From assembly GCA_965651595.1 (NCBI GenBank), contig CBFGTA010000008.1, positions 1 to 42,009 of the forward strand: a stretch of DNA of 42,009 nt, written 5' to 3'. The notes under the pieces are model-generated. The model did no database searches. It was not told the origin of the DNA and saw only the letters and a program-made list of their open reading frames with translations. Within the stretch, counting starts at the first letter, position 1. Each line of letters begins with the position of its first letter. This stretch comes from CBFGTA01 sp965651595. GTDB lineage: Bacteria; Actinomycetota; Actinomycetes; S36-B12; UBA10799. Of this stretch, positions 33,047-40,359 are shown piece after piece. Position numbers and translations under genes: made by a program.

Positions 33047-34014
33047 GCGCAGTTCACCCACTCACTCGTGCCGTCACCGAAGGTTTGGAGCTTCCAGACG
33101 GGCAGTCGGGCCTTGACCGTGTCGACGAGCCAACGACAAGTGTCGAATGCCGCTTGGCGATGGGCACTCGACACTGCCACACAGAAGGCGGCATCGCCGA
33201 GCGCCAGCTCTCCGACTCGGTGAGCGACGGCGAGTTCCACGGTTCCCACTCGACTTGCTGCCTCATCGGCGATCTGCGCTAGAGTCGTCTGGGCATCCGG
33301 GTGTGCCTCGTAACGCAATGACGTCACCGGGCGGCCGTGATCGTGGTCCCGCACGCGCCCGTCGAAGGTGACGACTGCCCCCGCGGCCAAGCAGGTGAAC
33401 GTGTCGGCGAGCTCGTGGGCGCTGATGATTTGGTCGGTCACGAGGCTGGCCGTGACGATCCCAGCCTTGGCATCGGTCGGGGTTGCTGGGTGGGTCCCCG
33501 ATGGGGCTGTGGTGTGGAGTCGGCGGTGATCGTGACCGTGGCCAACCAGCATGTGTATCGCGTGGGGTAACAGGTCGAGGGTGCAGGCCAGGCCGTCACG
33601 CACACCGCCGGGGCTGCCAGGAAGAGCCAAGATGACTGCAGTCTGCGCCGCCCAAGCCCCAGTTCGAGACAGGTCGGCCGTGGGAACCGCATCTCGGCTC
33701 GCGGCCCGGATTCTCTCCCCGATTCCGGGGAGGTGGCGCACGTCGAGTTGGGTGATCGCTTCGGGTGTGACATCGCGAGGCCCAATTCCGGTACCACCCG
33801 TGGTGACCACCAGGTCGACGGTGGCCGCTAGGCGGGAGATCGTATTGGTGATGACGGCCGGTTCGTCCGCGACCACGACCTGTTCCACGACCTGCCAACC
33901 GGCGTCGCTGAGCACAGTGCCAGCCAACGGCCCGGAATCATCGCTAGCTTGACCGTTGGCCGCCGAGTCCGACACGGTGACGACGGCAGCCCGACCGTTG
34001 AACTCGGCACTCAC
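33043..34014 (-). CDS. MogA/MoaB - MoaE fusion protein
   Basis: A 323-residue two-domain protein. Residues 1-165 are a MogA/MoaB domain (molybdopterin adenylylation) with VTVSDS at the N terminus, TTGGTGIGPRDVTPEA and LPGSPGGVRDGL. After a His/Thr/Pro-rich linker (about 155-185), residues 185-323 are the MoaE large subunit of molybdopterin synthase: GAVVTFDGRVRDHDHGR, AVAHRVGELALGDAA, AHRQAAFDTCRWLVDTVKA and PVWKLQTF with the catalytic lysines. Start GTG 34014 overlaps the moaC stop as GTGA. The fusion joins enzymes for non-adjacent steps: MoaE makes molybdopterin with MoaD, MogA adenylates it before MoeA. Confidence 0.93.
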   Translation of the reverse strand: MSAEFNGRAAVVTVSDSAANGQASDDSGPLAGTVLSDAGWQVVEQVVVADEPAVITNTISRLAATVDLVVTTGGTGIGPRDVTPEAITQLDVRHLPGIGERIRAASRDAVPTADLSRTGAWAAQTAVILALPGSPGGVRDGLACTLDLLPHAIHMLVGHGHDHRRLHTTAPSGTHPATPTDAKAGIVTASLVTDQIISAHELADTFTCLAAGAVVTFDGRVRDHDHGRPVTSLRYEAHPDAQTTLAQIADEAASRVGTVELAVAHRVGELALGDAAFCVAVSSAHRQAAFDTCRWLVDTVKARLPVWKLQTFGDGTSEWVNCA

Positions 34015-34502
34015 GAGTAACTCCTCACGGGAGAAGAACGAACCCAGTGTCCGCGTTTGCCGCCGGTCTTCTCCAGGACGCCTATCTGGCCGATACTGGC
34101 TTCTGGGTCGACAGCCTTGATCATGTCGAAGCAGGTGAGTGCGGCGACGCTCACGGCAGTCAGAGCCTCCATCTCGACACCAGTCCGCTCGGCGGTTTCG
34201 ACCTGTGCCGAGAAACTGATGGTGCCGGTGGATGCGTCCAAGCTGGCGTCAATGTCCACGCCGTGAATCGGCAAAGGGTGACACAGAGGGATGAGTTCAC
34301 CAGTTCGTTTGGCAGCCAAGATACCCGCCAGGCGAGCCGTCGACAGCACATCCCCTTTGGGGAGGTCGCCAGCAATGACCTGCTCGATTGCCGAAGTGAA
34401 CACGACCGCTTGGGCGCGAGCCGACCGGTTCGTGACGGCCTTCTGGGAAACGTTGACCATTCGTGCGGCCCCGTCGTCGCCAATGTGACTCAGTCCTGAC
34501 AT
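34011..34502 (-). CDS. moaC: Cyclic pyranopterin monophosphate synthase
   Basis: A 163-residue enzyme acting with MoaA to make precursor Z. Motifs are LSHIGDDGAARMVNVSQK, AKRTGELIPLCHPLPIHGVDI, VETAERTGVEMEALTAVSVAALTCFDMIKAVD and the end EKTGGKRGHW. Start ATG 34502 follows GAGAGGA. The same frame stays open for 2.1 kb further upstream, antisense to mobA and moeA, but that part is not coding. It heads the minus-strand cofactor operon and is divergent from mobA across 66 bases. Confidence 0.95.
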   Translation of the reverse strand: MSGLSHIGDDGAARMVNVSQKAVTNRSARAQAVVFTSAIEQVIAGDLPKGDVLSTARLAGILAAKRTGELIPLCHPLPIHGVDIDASLDASTGTISFSAQVETAERTGVEMEALTAVSVAALTCFDMIKAVDPEASIGQIGVLEKTGGKRGHWVRSSPVRSYS

Positions 34503-34556
34503 GGCGTTTCCTCTCTCGGGGAACTCGTGCCGATCTCGCTGCTGTTCGAAACCTAC

Positions 34557-34562
34557 TACTCT
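34557..34562 (+). promoter_or_regulatory. TACTCT -10 box for leaderless mobA transcript
   Basis: TACTCT ends six bases before ATG 34569, with only CAGGCT between. On the opposite strand TAGGTT nearby (about 34549-34554) is a candidate -10 for moaC. Confidence 0.5.
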
Positions 34563-34568
34563 CAGGCT

Positions 34569-35411
34569 ATGGCGTGGACGGCTGTAGTGCTTGCGGGCGG
34601 GCGCAGCAAGCGGCTCGGCCGCGATAAGGCAATGGTCACGGTGGCGGGCCGCTCCCTGCTGGACTGGGTGCTCAGTGCCGTCCCACCCTCCAGCCCAGTG
34701 ATCGTTGCCGGGCCTCAGAGACCTACCTCGCGGCCGGATGTCCGCTGGGTGCTGGAGGATCCGCCCGACGGTGGGCCAGTGGCGGGCATCGTGGCCAGCT
34801 TGGCCCACGTGGACTCGTCGGTCACAGTGATCGTCGCGACGGACATGCCGTTCGTGGCAGCGGCCCTGCGCGACCTGGCAAGCGAGTTGGCTGCTGCACC
34901 ACCGGCGGTTGATGCGGTTGTGCTCGCAGACGAACACGGGAGACGACAGTTGTTGTGCGGCGCCTACCGCACCGAGCGGCTGCGCGAGCGAGCGCAACGT
35001 TGGGGAAGTGGACACAACCTCGCGATCCGCGACTTTCTGGGGGAACTGCGAATCGCCGCCACGAGTATGCCGGTCGCGACCGAATTGGCCTTGGATGTGG
35101 ACACTCCCGACGACGTACAGCGCGCTCGCAGTCGGCCGCGAGCTAGGCTGGACGAGGAGGTGGGGATCATGGACGAGTGGGTTCGTGAAGTGTGCCGGGT
35201 TTTGGGCGTGACCGACGACATCGACGTGGCGGCGATCCTGGACGTTGCGAAGGATGTGGCTCACAATGTTCAGAGACCCGCGGCACCTGTCACCGCCTAC
35301 CTGCTGGGGGTTGCTGTCGGGCGGGGAATGAGTCCGGAGGAGGCGGCCGCGACCGCCAGCGAACTCGCCGCCCAATGGCCTTTGACGCCGGGGCCCGTGA
35401 CGCCAGCATGA
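34569..35411 (+). CDS. mobA: Molybdenum cofactor guanylyltransferase MobA fused to DUF6457 domain
   Basis: A 280-residue protein. The first 195 residues are a MobA-type nucleotidyltransferase (adds GMP to molybdopterin): AVVLAGGRSKRLGRDKAMV with the GTP-binding loop, EDPPDGGPVAGIVASL, VIVATDMPFVAAALRDL, and ALDVDTPDDVQ at its end. From residue 201 (MDEWVREVCRVLGV to AAPVTAYLLGVAVG) there is a DUF6457 domain, common beside actinobacterial mobA. The internal ATG 35169 has AGGAGG eight bases before it, so the DUF6457 part might also be made as a separate protein of 80 residues. Start ATG 34569 is preferred over 34527, which would precede the -10 box. Confidence 0.88.
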   Translation: MAWTAVVLAGGRSKRLGRDKAMVTVAGRSLLDWVLSAVPPSSPVIVAGPQRPTSRPDVRWVLEDPPDGGPVAGIVASLAHVDSSVTVIVATDMPFVAAALRDLASELAAAPPAVDAVVLADEHGRRQLLCGAYRTERLRERAQRWGSGHNLAIRDFLGELRIAATSMPVATELALDVDTPDDVQRARSRPRARLDEEVGIMDEWVREVCRVLGVTDDIDVAAILDVAKDVAHNVQRPAAPVTAYLLGVAVGRGMSPEEAAATASELAAQWPLTPGPVTPA

Positions 35412-35439
35412 GCGGGTTGCTTCCAGCCGCTGAGCGGGC

Positions 35440-36717
35440 ATGAGCGGCAAGAGCGCCGCATCCTGGCCCGAGGCGCGCTCGTTGGCGGCCCGAGCCCGAC
35501 CGGGCCCCATTCGGACGGTTCCGATCGGTGAAGCTGACGGACGGGTGCTCGCTGCTGACATCACCGCCCGCTGCGACCTGCCCGCCTTCGACACCAGTGC
35601 CATGGACGGGTGGGCGGTTCGGGGATCCGGACCCTGGCGGCTGCGGTCCGAGACAGTGCTGGCTGGCTCCGATCGCGAGATGGCGTTGGCTGATGGGGAA
35701 GCCAGCACCATCGCCACGGGAGCCCGAGTCCCAGCGGGAGCCGTCGCCATTCTGCGCAGCGAACACGGCGAGGTGTCAGGGGAGTATGTGCGTGCAACCG
35801 AACTCGTCCCGGCCGGGGCCCACATTCGTCCCCAAGCGGAAGAAGTTACCGCTGGCGAGGTCCTCGTCGCGGCCGGAACCACCATCACACCCGCTGGCGT
35901 GGGGCTGGCCGCCGCGGCTGGCAACGACGTAGTTGAGGTGCGCGACCGCCCGCGGGTGGCCGTCGTCGTGCTCGGCGACGAACTGGTGTTTAGCGGTATT
36001 GCTCCCGCCGGGTTTGTGCGCGACGCCCTCGGTGTGCAACTGCCGGGTTGGCTTAGTCGACTCGGAGCAGAGTGGGTGGGGACCTTCCGTGCCGCCGACA
36101 CTCTTGCCGACCACTCGGAAGTGATCTCCCGGGCACGACAATGTGCAGATGTGGTGATAACCACCGGCGGAACCGCTGCTGGCCCGGTTGACCACGTCCA
36201 TGCAGTGGTCACCGACCTGGGTGGACGGTTCCTCGTCGATTCAGTGGCGGTTCGTCCGGGCCACCCTATGGCGTTGGCGTCATGGGTGCCACCGGCCGAC
36301 CGGTTCGGTGAACCGGGTTCGGGTGCGGGTTCGGCAGACACCACGGGGCCTGGCGCTGGCTGGTTGTTGGCGTTGCCCGGAAACCCCCAGAGCGCGATCG
36401 TGGGGCTGCTGACCTTGGGCCAGCCGCTGTTCGATGGATTGCTGGGCCGACCACAGCGACAGCTTGGCCGGGTGAGAATCGGCGAAGACGTTGCAGCTCC
36501 GGCCCACGAACACCGGTTGGTTGCGTGCACCCGTGATGGGGCTACGGCCAGCCCAGTGCAACACCTCGGTTCTGCCATGCTGCGCGGATTGACCGGCGCC
36601 CACGGATGTGCCGTCGTTCCCCCAGGAGGGGCGCTAGCCTCAGCGGAGCTCATGTGGATCCCACTACCAGGAATCGGGGACAGTCATGAGGGCATCTCGG
36701 CTTTCGAGCGGCCGTAG
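35440..36717 (+). CDS. moeA: Molybdopterin molybdenumtransferase
   Basis: A 425-residue enzyme that inserts molybdenum into adenylylated molybdopterin. It has PIGEADGRVLAADITA, FDTSAMDGWAVRG, ATGARVPAGAVAILR, the MogA-like domain with VITTGGTAAGPVDHV (a Ser often present is Ala) and LPGNPQSAIVGLLTLGQPLF, then the C-terminal beta-barrel domain. The start ATG 35440 overlaps the stop of an 11-codon frame (35408-35443) that itself overlaps the mobA stop, which suggests translational coupling. Its 3' end overlaps the convergent narK2-type gene by 34 bases. Confidence 0.94.
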   Translation: MSGKSAASWPEARSLAARARPGPIRTVPIGEADGRVLAADITARCDLPAFDTSAMDGWAVRGSGPWRLRSETVLAGSDREMALADGEASTIATGARVPAGAVAILRSEHGEVSGEYVRATELVPAGAHIRPQAEEVTAGEVLVAAGTTITPAGVGLAAAAGNDVVEVRDRPRVAVVVLGDELVFSGIAPAGFVRDALGVQLPGWLSRLGAEWVGTFRAADTLADHSEVISRARQCADVVITTGGTAAGPVDHVHAVVTDLGGRFLVDSVAVRPGHPMALASWVPPADRFGEPGSGAGSADTTGPGAGWLLALPGNPQSAIVGLLTLGQPLFDGLLGRPQRQLGRVRIGEDVAAPAHEHRLVACTRDGATASPVQHLGSAMLRGLTGAHGCAVVPPGGALASAELMWIPLPGIGDSHEGISAFERP

Positions 36718-38039
36718 TACCACCAGGCCACGATTGCGCCGATTGCGCTGAGAACTGCCCAGGCCAAGAAGAACAGCTTCGCGTCGATCACCGCGAGAAT
36801 GACCCCGAAGAAGAATGGACTGTACGCTGCGATCGCCGCTGTCCAGCCGATGACGCCTCCGGCTTGGCGCGGCTGAAAGATCATCGGCATCTGCTTGAAG
36901 GTACTGGCATTACCGATCCCCGCGAAGAAGAACACGGCCATCATTCCCCAGAAGAACAGGGGGAACTCGCTGGGGCTGTTCGGGCTGAGCTGGAAGGCGC
37001 TGAACACGGACGCGACGGCAATGCCAGCGGCCGACAGGGCTGTGATCTTGCCGCCGCCGAGGCGGTCAGCGAATGGGCCAGCCGCGATGCGGGCGGCCGA
37101 ACCGACCAGCGCCCCCCAGAACACGTACTTCGCTGCTTGGATGGCATCCGCGCCGAAGGTCTCGGTTCCGTAGGAGTCGGTGATCAGGAGCGCGAATACG
37201 GCGGCGAAACCCGCGAAGGTGCCGAAGGTGATGACATAGAGCAGGGTCATCAGCCAGGTGTGTTTGTTGCTGAAGATGTCGAGTTGCTCGCGCACGGATC
37301 GGGCTTGGACCGGAACGCTGCGCAGCAGGATCCAAGCCAAGATCACGCCGACGATGGTGAACGGGACCCAGATGAAGGCAGCGCTCTGGTACCACACCTC
37401 GCGGGTGGCTCCGGTGCCGCTATCGACGAGCATCTGACTGGCGCCGACGGTGCCGCCAACTACCGCAACCCCGATGATCCACGGGGTGACGAACTGCACG
37501 ATCGACACACCGAAGTTGCCGATTCCGGCCTGGAGTCCGAGGGCTGTTCCCTGTTTGCGGCGGGGGAAGAAGTACGAGGTGCTCGGCATGAACCCGCTGA
37601 ACGCTCCGCCACCGATTCCCGACAGGATCCCGAGCAGCAGGAGCACCCAATACGGTGTGGTGGGATCTTGGACGGCGATTCCCCATCCCACGAGGGGGAG
37701 CAAGAAGAGCGCGGTCGTGAGGGTGACGAGCTTGCGAGTGCCCAGAATCGGCGGGAGAAACGTCCACACCAGTCGCAAGGTTCCCGCCGCGAGGCCTGGC
37801 ATGGCGATCAGCCAGTACAGCTGTGAGCCCGACAGCGAATATCCGATCGAGTTGAGGTTGGGGGCGATCGCCGACGCCAGGTACCAGGAGATGAAAGCGA
37901 TCGTGAGGGTGTAGGTGGTGATCGACAGGGTCAACCAGGCTCGCCGCGAGTCCCAATCGTCGGCCTCCGGATTCCAGGCTGGCAGCCAGTCCCGTCCTCG
38001 TCGGCCAGTTCGGTCCTCAGCAGAGGTGTCGGCGTTCAT
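36684..38039 (-). CDS. Nitrate/nitrite transporter, second NarK-type MFS protein
   Basis: A 451-residue, twelve-helix major facilitator protein. After a charged N terminus (WLPAWNPEADDWDSRRAWLTLSI), the helix-5 signature GLQAGIGNFGVSIVQFVTPW matches the nitrate signature of NarK proteins, as does FSGFMPSTSYFFPRRKQG. The start at ATG 38039 overlaps the stop of the first transporter gene as ATGA; the longer upstream frame is a shadow. Sequence style (WNPE...DW start) suggests the nitrate/nitrite antiporter class (NarK2-like), but transport mode is inference. Loss or import of nitrite would support the NarG reaction encoded nearby. Confidence 0.9.
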   Translation of the reverse strand: MNADTSAEDRTGRRGRDWLPAWNPEADDWDSRRAWLTLSITTYTLTIAFISWYLASAIAPNLNSIGYSLSGSQLYWLIAMPGLAAGTLRLVWTFLPPILGTRKLVTLTTALFLLPLVGWGIAVQDPTTPYWVLLLLGILSGIGGGAFSGFMPSTSYFFPRRKQGTALGLQAGIGNFGVSIVQFVTPWIIGVAVVGGTVGASQMLVDSGTGATREVWYQSAAFIWVPFTIVGVILAWILLRSVPVQARSVREQLDIFSNKHTWLMTLLYVITFGTFAGFAAVFALLITDSYGTETFGADAIQAAKYVFWGALVGSAARIAAGPFADRLGGGKITALSAAGIAVASVFSAFQLSPNSPSEFPLFFWGMMAVFFFAGIGNASTFKQMPMIFQPRQAGGVIGWTAAIAAYSPFFFGVILAVIDAKLFFLAWAVLSAIGAIVAWWYYGRSKAEMPS

Positions 38040-39433
38040 GGCGAGACCGTCCTTTCGGTGGTGCGCTCGCTGGCGCGGTGTGAACTCTTGGGGTCTACTT
38101 CGGGGTGTTCGAGTTCGAACTTGTGCTGTAGCTCTGGGCTGGCCTGGTGGAGGATCTTGACGACCGTGATGTGCATCCAGGTCATCGCGGCTGCCGTCAC
38201 GAGGAACAGGACGAAGAACGTGGACTGGGGCATGCCGGTTATTCCCGTGGCGTAAGCGAACAGGGGCGGAAAAACGAAACCGCCGAGGGCGCCGAGGGAT
38301 CCCACCAGTCCGCCGACCGCACCCACATCTCGAGGGAAGTACTCCGGGATGTGCTTGTAGACGGCGGCCTTGCCCACCCCCATGGCACAGCCAATGGCAA
38401 ATACCAGGATCGTGAACAGCCACACGTTGACACTCCACGGGAGCACTTCGCTAGTGGAACCGTCGGGCTGCTGAATGACGATATAGCCGTAGGGCATCAT
38501 CAGGATCCCGCTGGCAACCAACATGATTGCGAAGGTCGCGTACATGACCCGTCGCGCACCGAAGCGATCCGAGAAGTATCCACCGAGCGGGCGCAGCAGA
38601 GAAGCCGGGAAGATGAACAGGGCCGTGAGCAGCGCTGCTACGGCTAGTTCGAGACCGTAAACGTCGACGTAGTACTTCGGTAGCCAGGCCGCCAGGGCCA
38701 CGTAGGCGCCGAACACCACGGTGTAGTAGAGGCTGAACCGCCACACGCGCAGTTGACTCAGCGGGGAGAGCATGGAACGCAGGCTCCGGCCGCTACCGGG
38801 TCGACGGTCGTGGCGGGGAGTCCAGAACCACACCACGGCTGCCATGATGACGAGGAGAACCGCGTAGAGGACGGGCACGAATCGCCAACCGCCGGGGATC
38901 AGACCCCCGAGCAGTCCGGCTGCCGGCACTAGAGCGATCATGGCCGGTCCGATGAACTTTGTGACCGACGCGCCGACATTGCCCGCTCCGAAGACGCCGA
39001 GGGCGAATCCTTGGCGATTCTGGGGCCACCACGCCGACACCCAGGCCACACCCGCCGAGAACGAGTTGCCAGCGATACCCACCAGGAAGGCGTAGATCAG
39101 CAGAGCCGTGTAGTTGGTGGCCGTAGACACGAGGTAGGCCGGAACTGCACTGACGAGCAGCATGACGGCGAACACTCGGCGGCCGCCGATGCGATCGGCC
39201 AGAATGCCAGCGGGCAGACGCCAGATGGCTCCGTTAAGCACGGCAACGGCAGTGATCCAGGCTAGTTGGGAGTCACTGAGTCCGAACTCGTCTCGGATGG
39301 GAATCCCGAGGATGCCGAACATGAGCCAGACCGCAAACATCAGGGTGAAGGCGATTGTCGAGACCGTGAGGACACGGACGTGCCCGCGGGCTGCACTGGG
39401 CGGTTCGGCCAAGCCGATGGTGCGGTGTGTCAC
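38036..39433 (-). CDS. narK: Nitrate transporter, first NarK-type MFS protein
   Basis: A 465-residue MFS transporter with about twelve helices. It has GIPIRDEFGLSDSQLAWITAVAVLNG near the N terminus, the nitrate signature AGNSFSAGVAWVSAWWPQNRQGFALGVFGAGNVGAS, and the second signature GLVGSLGALGGFVFPPLFA. This resembles the proton-coupled NarK1 class, with the second gene as NarK2 partner; in Paracoccus the two are one fused protein, here they are two coupled genes. Start GTG 39433 has GGAGGG five bases upstream, next to a short hairpin (CCCGT-GATG-ACGGG, 39442-39455) in the leader. It is divergent from the regulator gene. Confidence 0.9.
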   Translation of the reverse strand: MTHRTIGLAEPPSAARGHVRVLTVSTIAFTLMFAVWLMFGILGIPIRDEFGLSDSQLAWITAVAVLNGAIWRLPAGILADRIGGRRVFAVMLLVSAVPAYLVSTATNYTALLIYAFLVGIAGNSFSAGVAWVSAWWPQNRQGFALGVFGAGNVGASVTKFIGPAMIALVPAAGLLGGLIPGGWRFVPVLYAVLLVIMAAVVWFWTPRHDRRPGSGRSLRSMLSPLSQLRVWRFSLYYTVVFGAYVALAAWLPKYYVDVYGLELAVAALLTALFIFPASLLRPLGGYFSDRFGARRVMYATFAIMLVASGILMMPYGYIVIQQPDGSTSEVLPWSVNVWLFTILVFAIGCAMGVGKAAVYKHIPEYFPRDVGAVGGLVGSLGALGGFVFPPLFAYATGITGMPQSTFFVLFLVTAAAMTWMHITVVKILHQASPELQHKFELEHPEVDPKSSHRASERTTERTVSP

Positions 39434-39479
39434 GATCCCTCCCCGTCATCACGGGCCGTAGCTGCACGCCTTATTACGC

Positions 39480-39493
39480 ACAATAGCAATATA
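39480..39493 (-). promoter_or_regulatory. Candidate -10 boxes of the narK operon
   Basis: The minus strand holds TATATT (39493-39488) and TATTGT (39485-39480), both TAnnnT, in an AT-rich stretch that stands out from the high-GC surroundings. They lie about 50 bases before the narK start. Which is used cannot be told by eye. Confidence 0.45.
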
Positions 39494-39505
39494 CCCTGTG
39501 ACAAA

Positions 39506-39534
39506 AAGATTTACCACAACAGTAACAAAATCTT
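39506..39534. promoter_or_regulatory. Inverted repeat operator candidate between narK and regulator
   Basis: AAGATTT (39506-39512) and AAATCTT (39528-39534) form perfect seven-base arms, and inside them TTAC and GTAA form a second nested pair (39511-39514, 39522-39525). The site lies between the outward promoters of narK and of the HTH regulator, so one protein could control both; the regulator itself is the first candidate. Confidence 0.5.
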
Positions 39535-39541
39535 GGGAAGA

Positions 39542-39547
39542 TATGGT
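39542..39547 (+). promoter_or_regulatory. TATGGT -10 box of the regulator-narG operon
   Basis: TATGGT lies 11 bases before ATG 39559, giving a leader of about five bases. No canonical -35 is seen at 17 bases. Confidence 0.45.
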
Positions 39548-39558
39548 TCAATGGGGGA

Positions 39559-40359
39559 ATGAAATCCTCGGTGGCGGCAACCCGGATCGGACGGACGCTG
39601 GCGCGGCTTGGCGAGTTGTCCCAGCGGGCCAGCGAACCGCCCAACGTGTTACCCGGCGACAAGCGGGAGTCACATTCGCGCGACGAGATCTATCGCATTC
39701 TGGCTTCGCGTGACCGCGCATGGTCAGTCGATGAGATCTGCGCCGAGACGGGACTGCATCCCAACACGGTCCGGGTCCATCTCGACATCCTTCAGGCCGG
39801 GGGCGTGGTCAGTCGCGAACCGGGCCAACGAGTGGGTCGGGGGAGGCCACCGTGGATGTATCGCGTGGTGGAATCGGACTTGATGGCTGAGCGGCGGGCG
39901 CTGGCCTCGGACCTGGTTGAGCAACTCGGGCAGGCCGATTCGCCTGAATTGGCCGCGATTGCGGCCCGAAAATGGGCCGACCAAGCCAACCAGGCTCACC
40001 TTGCGCTCGTTGCCCAAAGTCCCGACGAGGTGGTCGTCGAGGCGGGTCGTTCGTTGGCCGAGCTGGGGTTCACTGTCACGGTCAATCCGGTCGGGGACCG
40101 TATCGACCTGACGGGCTGTCCCTACGCCGACTTGGTGCGGGAACACCCAGTGATTTGCGACATCCATGCAGCGTTCCTTAACCAACTCTTTGCCAGTAGC
40201 GACAGTGAGGTCGCCATGGATCACCTCGATGTGTGGCCCCGGCCGGGCGTGTGTTCCGTTCACTTGCATCGCGATGATGTGCAGCCCGCCCGCGTCATTC
40301 ACGGTCCCGATGTTCCAGCCCCCGATCCCAGCAAACTGCATGGCAGGAGCGCATCATGA
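39559..40359 (+). CDS. HTH transcriptional regulator with SufR-like cysteine pattern
   Basis: A 266-residue regulator. Residues 40-105 form a winged helix-turn-helix of the ArsR/MarR-like type (DEIYRILASRDRAWSVDEICAETGLHPNTVRVHLDIL, wing GRGRPPWMYRV). The C-terminal domain holds C187 and C200, spaced by twelve residues as in the first two cluster ligands of SufR (TGCPYADLVREHPVICDIHAAF), and C232 in RPGVCSVHLH, with histidines near. This suggests a redox- or nitric-oxide-sensitive Fe-S cluster (inference). The gene is divergent from narK and its stop overlaps the narG start as ATGA, so it is likely the pathway-specific regulator of nitrate respiration. Confidence 0.85.
   Translation: MKSSVAATRIGRTLARLGELSQRASEPPNVLPGDKRESHSRDEIYRILASRDRAWSVDEICAETGLHPNTVRVHLDILQAGGVVSREPGQRVGRGRPPWMYRVVESDLMAERRALASDLVEQLGQADSPELAAIAARKWADQANQAHLALVAQSPDEVVVEAGRSLAELGFTVTVNPVGDRIDLTGCPYADLVREHPVICDIHAAFLNQLFASSDSEVAMDHLDVWPRPGVCSVHLHRDDVQPARVIHGPDVPAPDPSKLHGRSAS

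Noticed and set aside
35697..35900. Loss of function in MoeA because the TTGG motif reads TTGGTAAGP instead of the usual Ser form
   Set aside because: All other MoeA motifs and full length are present, and this position varies in the family, so I do not regard it as a defect.
34503..36653. An 880-codon open frame on the minus strand joining moaC to sequence antisense to mobA and moeA
   Set aside because: Only the last 163 codons resemble a protein family (MoaC); the rest is low-complexity Ser/Thr/Pro/Arg-rich translation of the strand opposite two well-conserved genes, and moaC has its own ribosome site.
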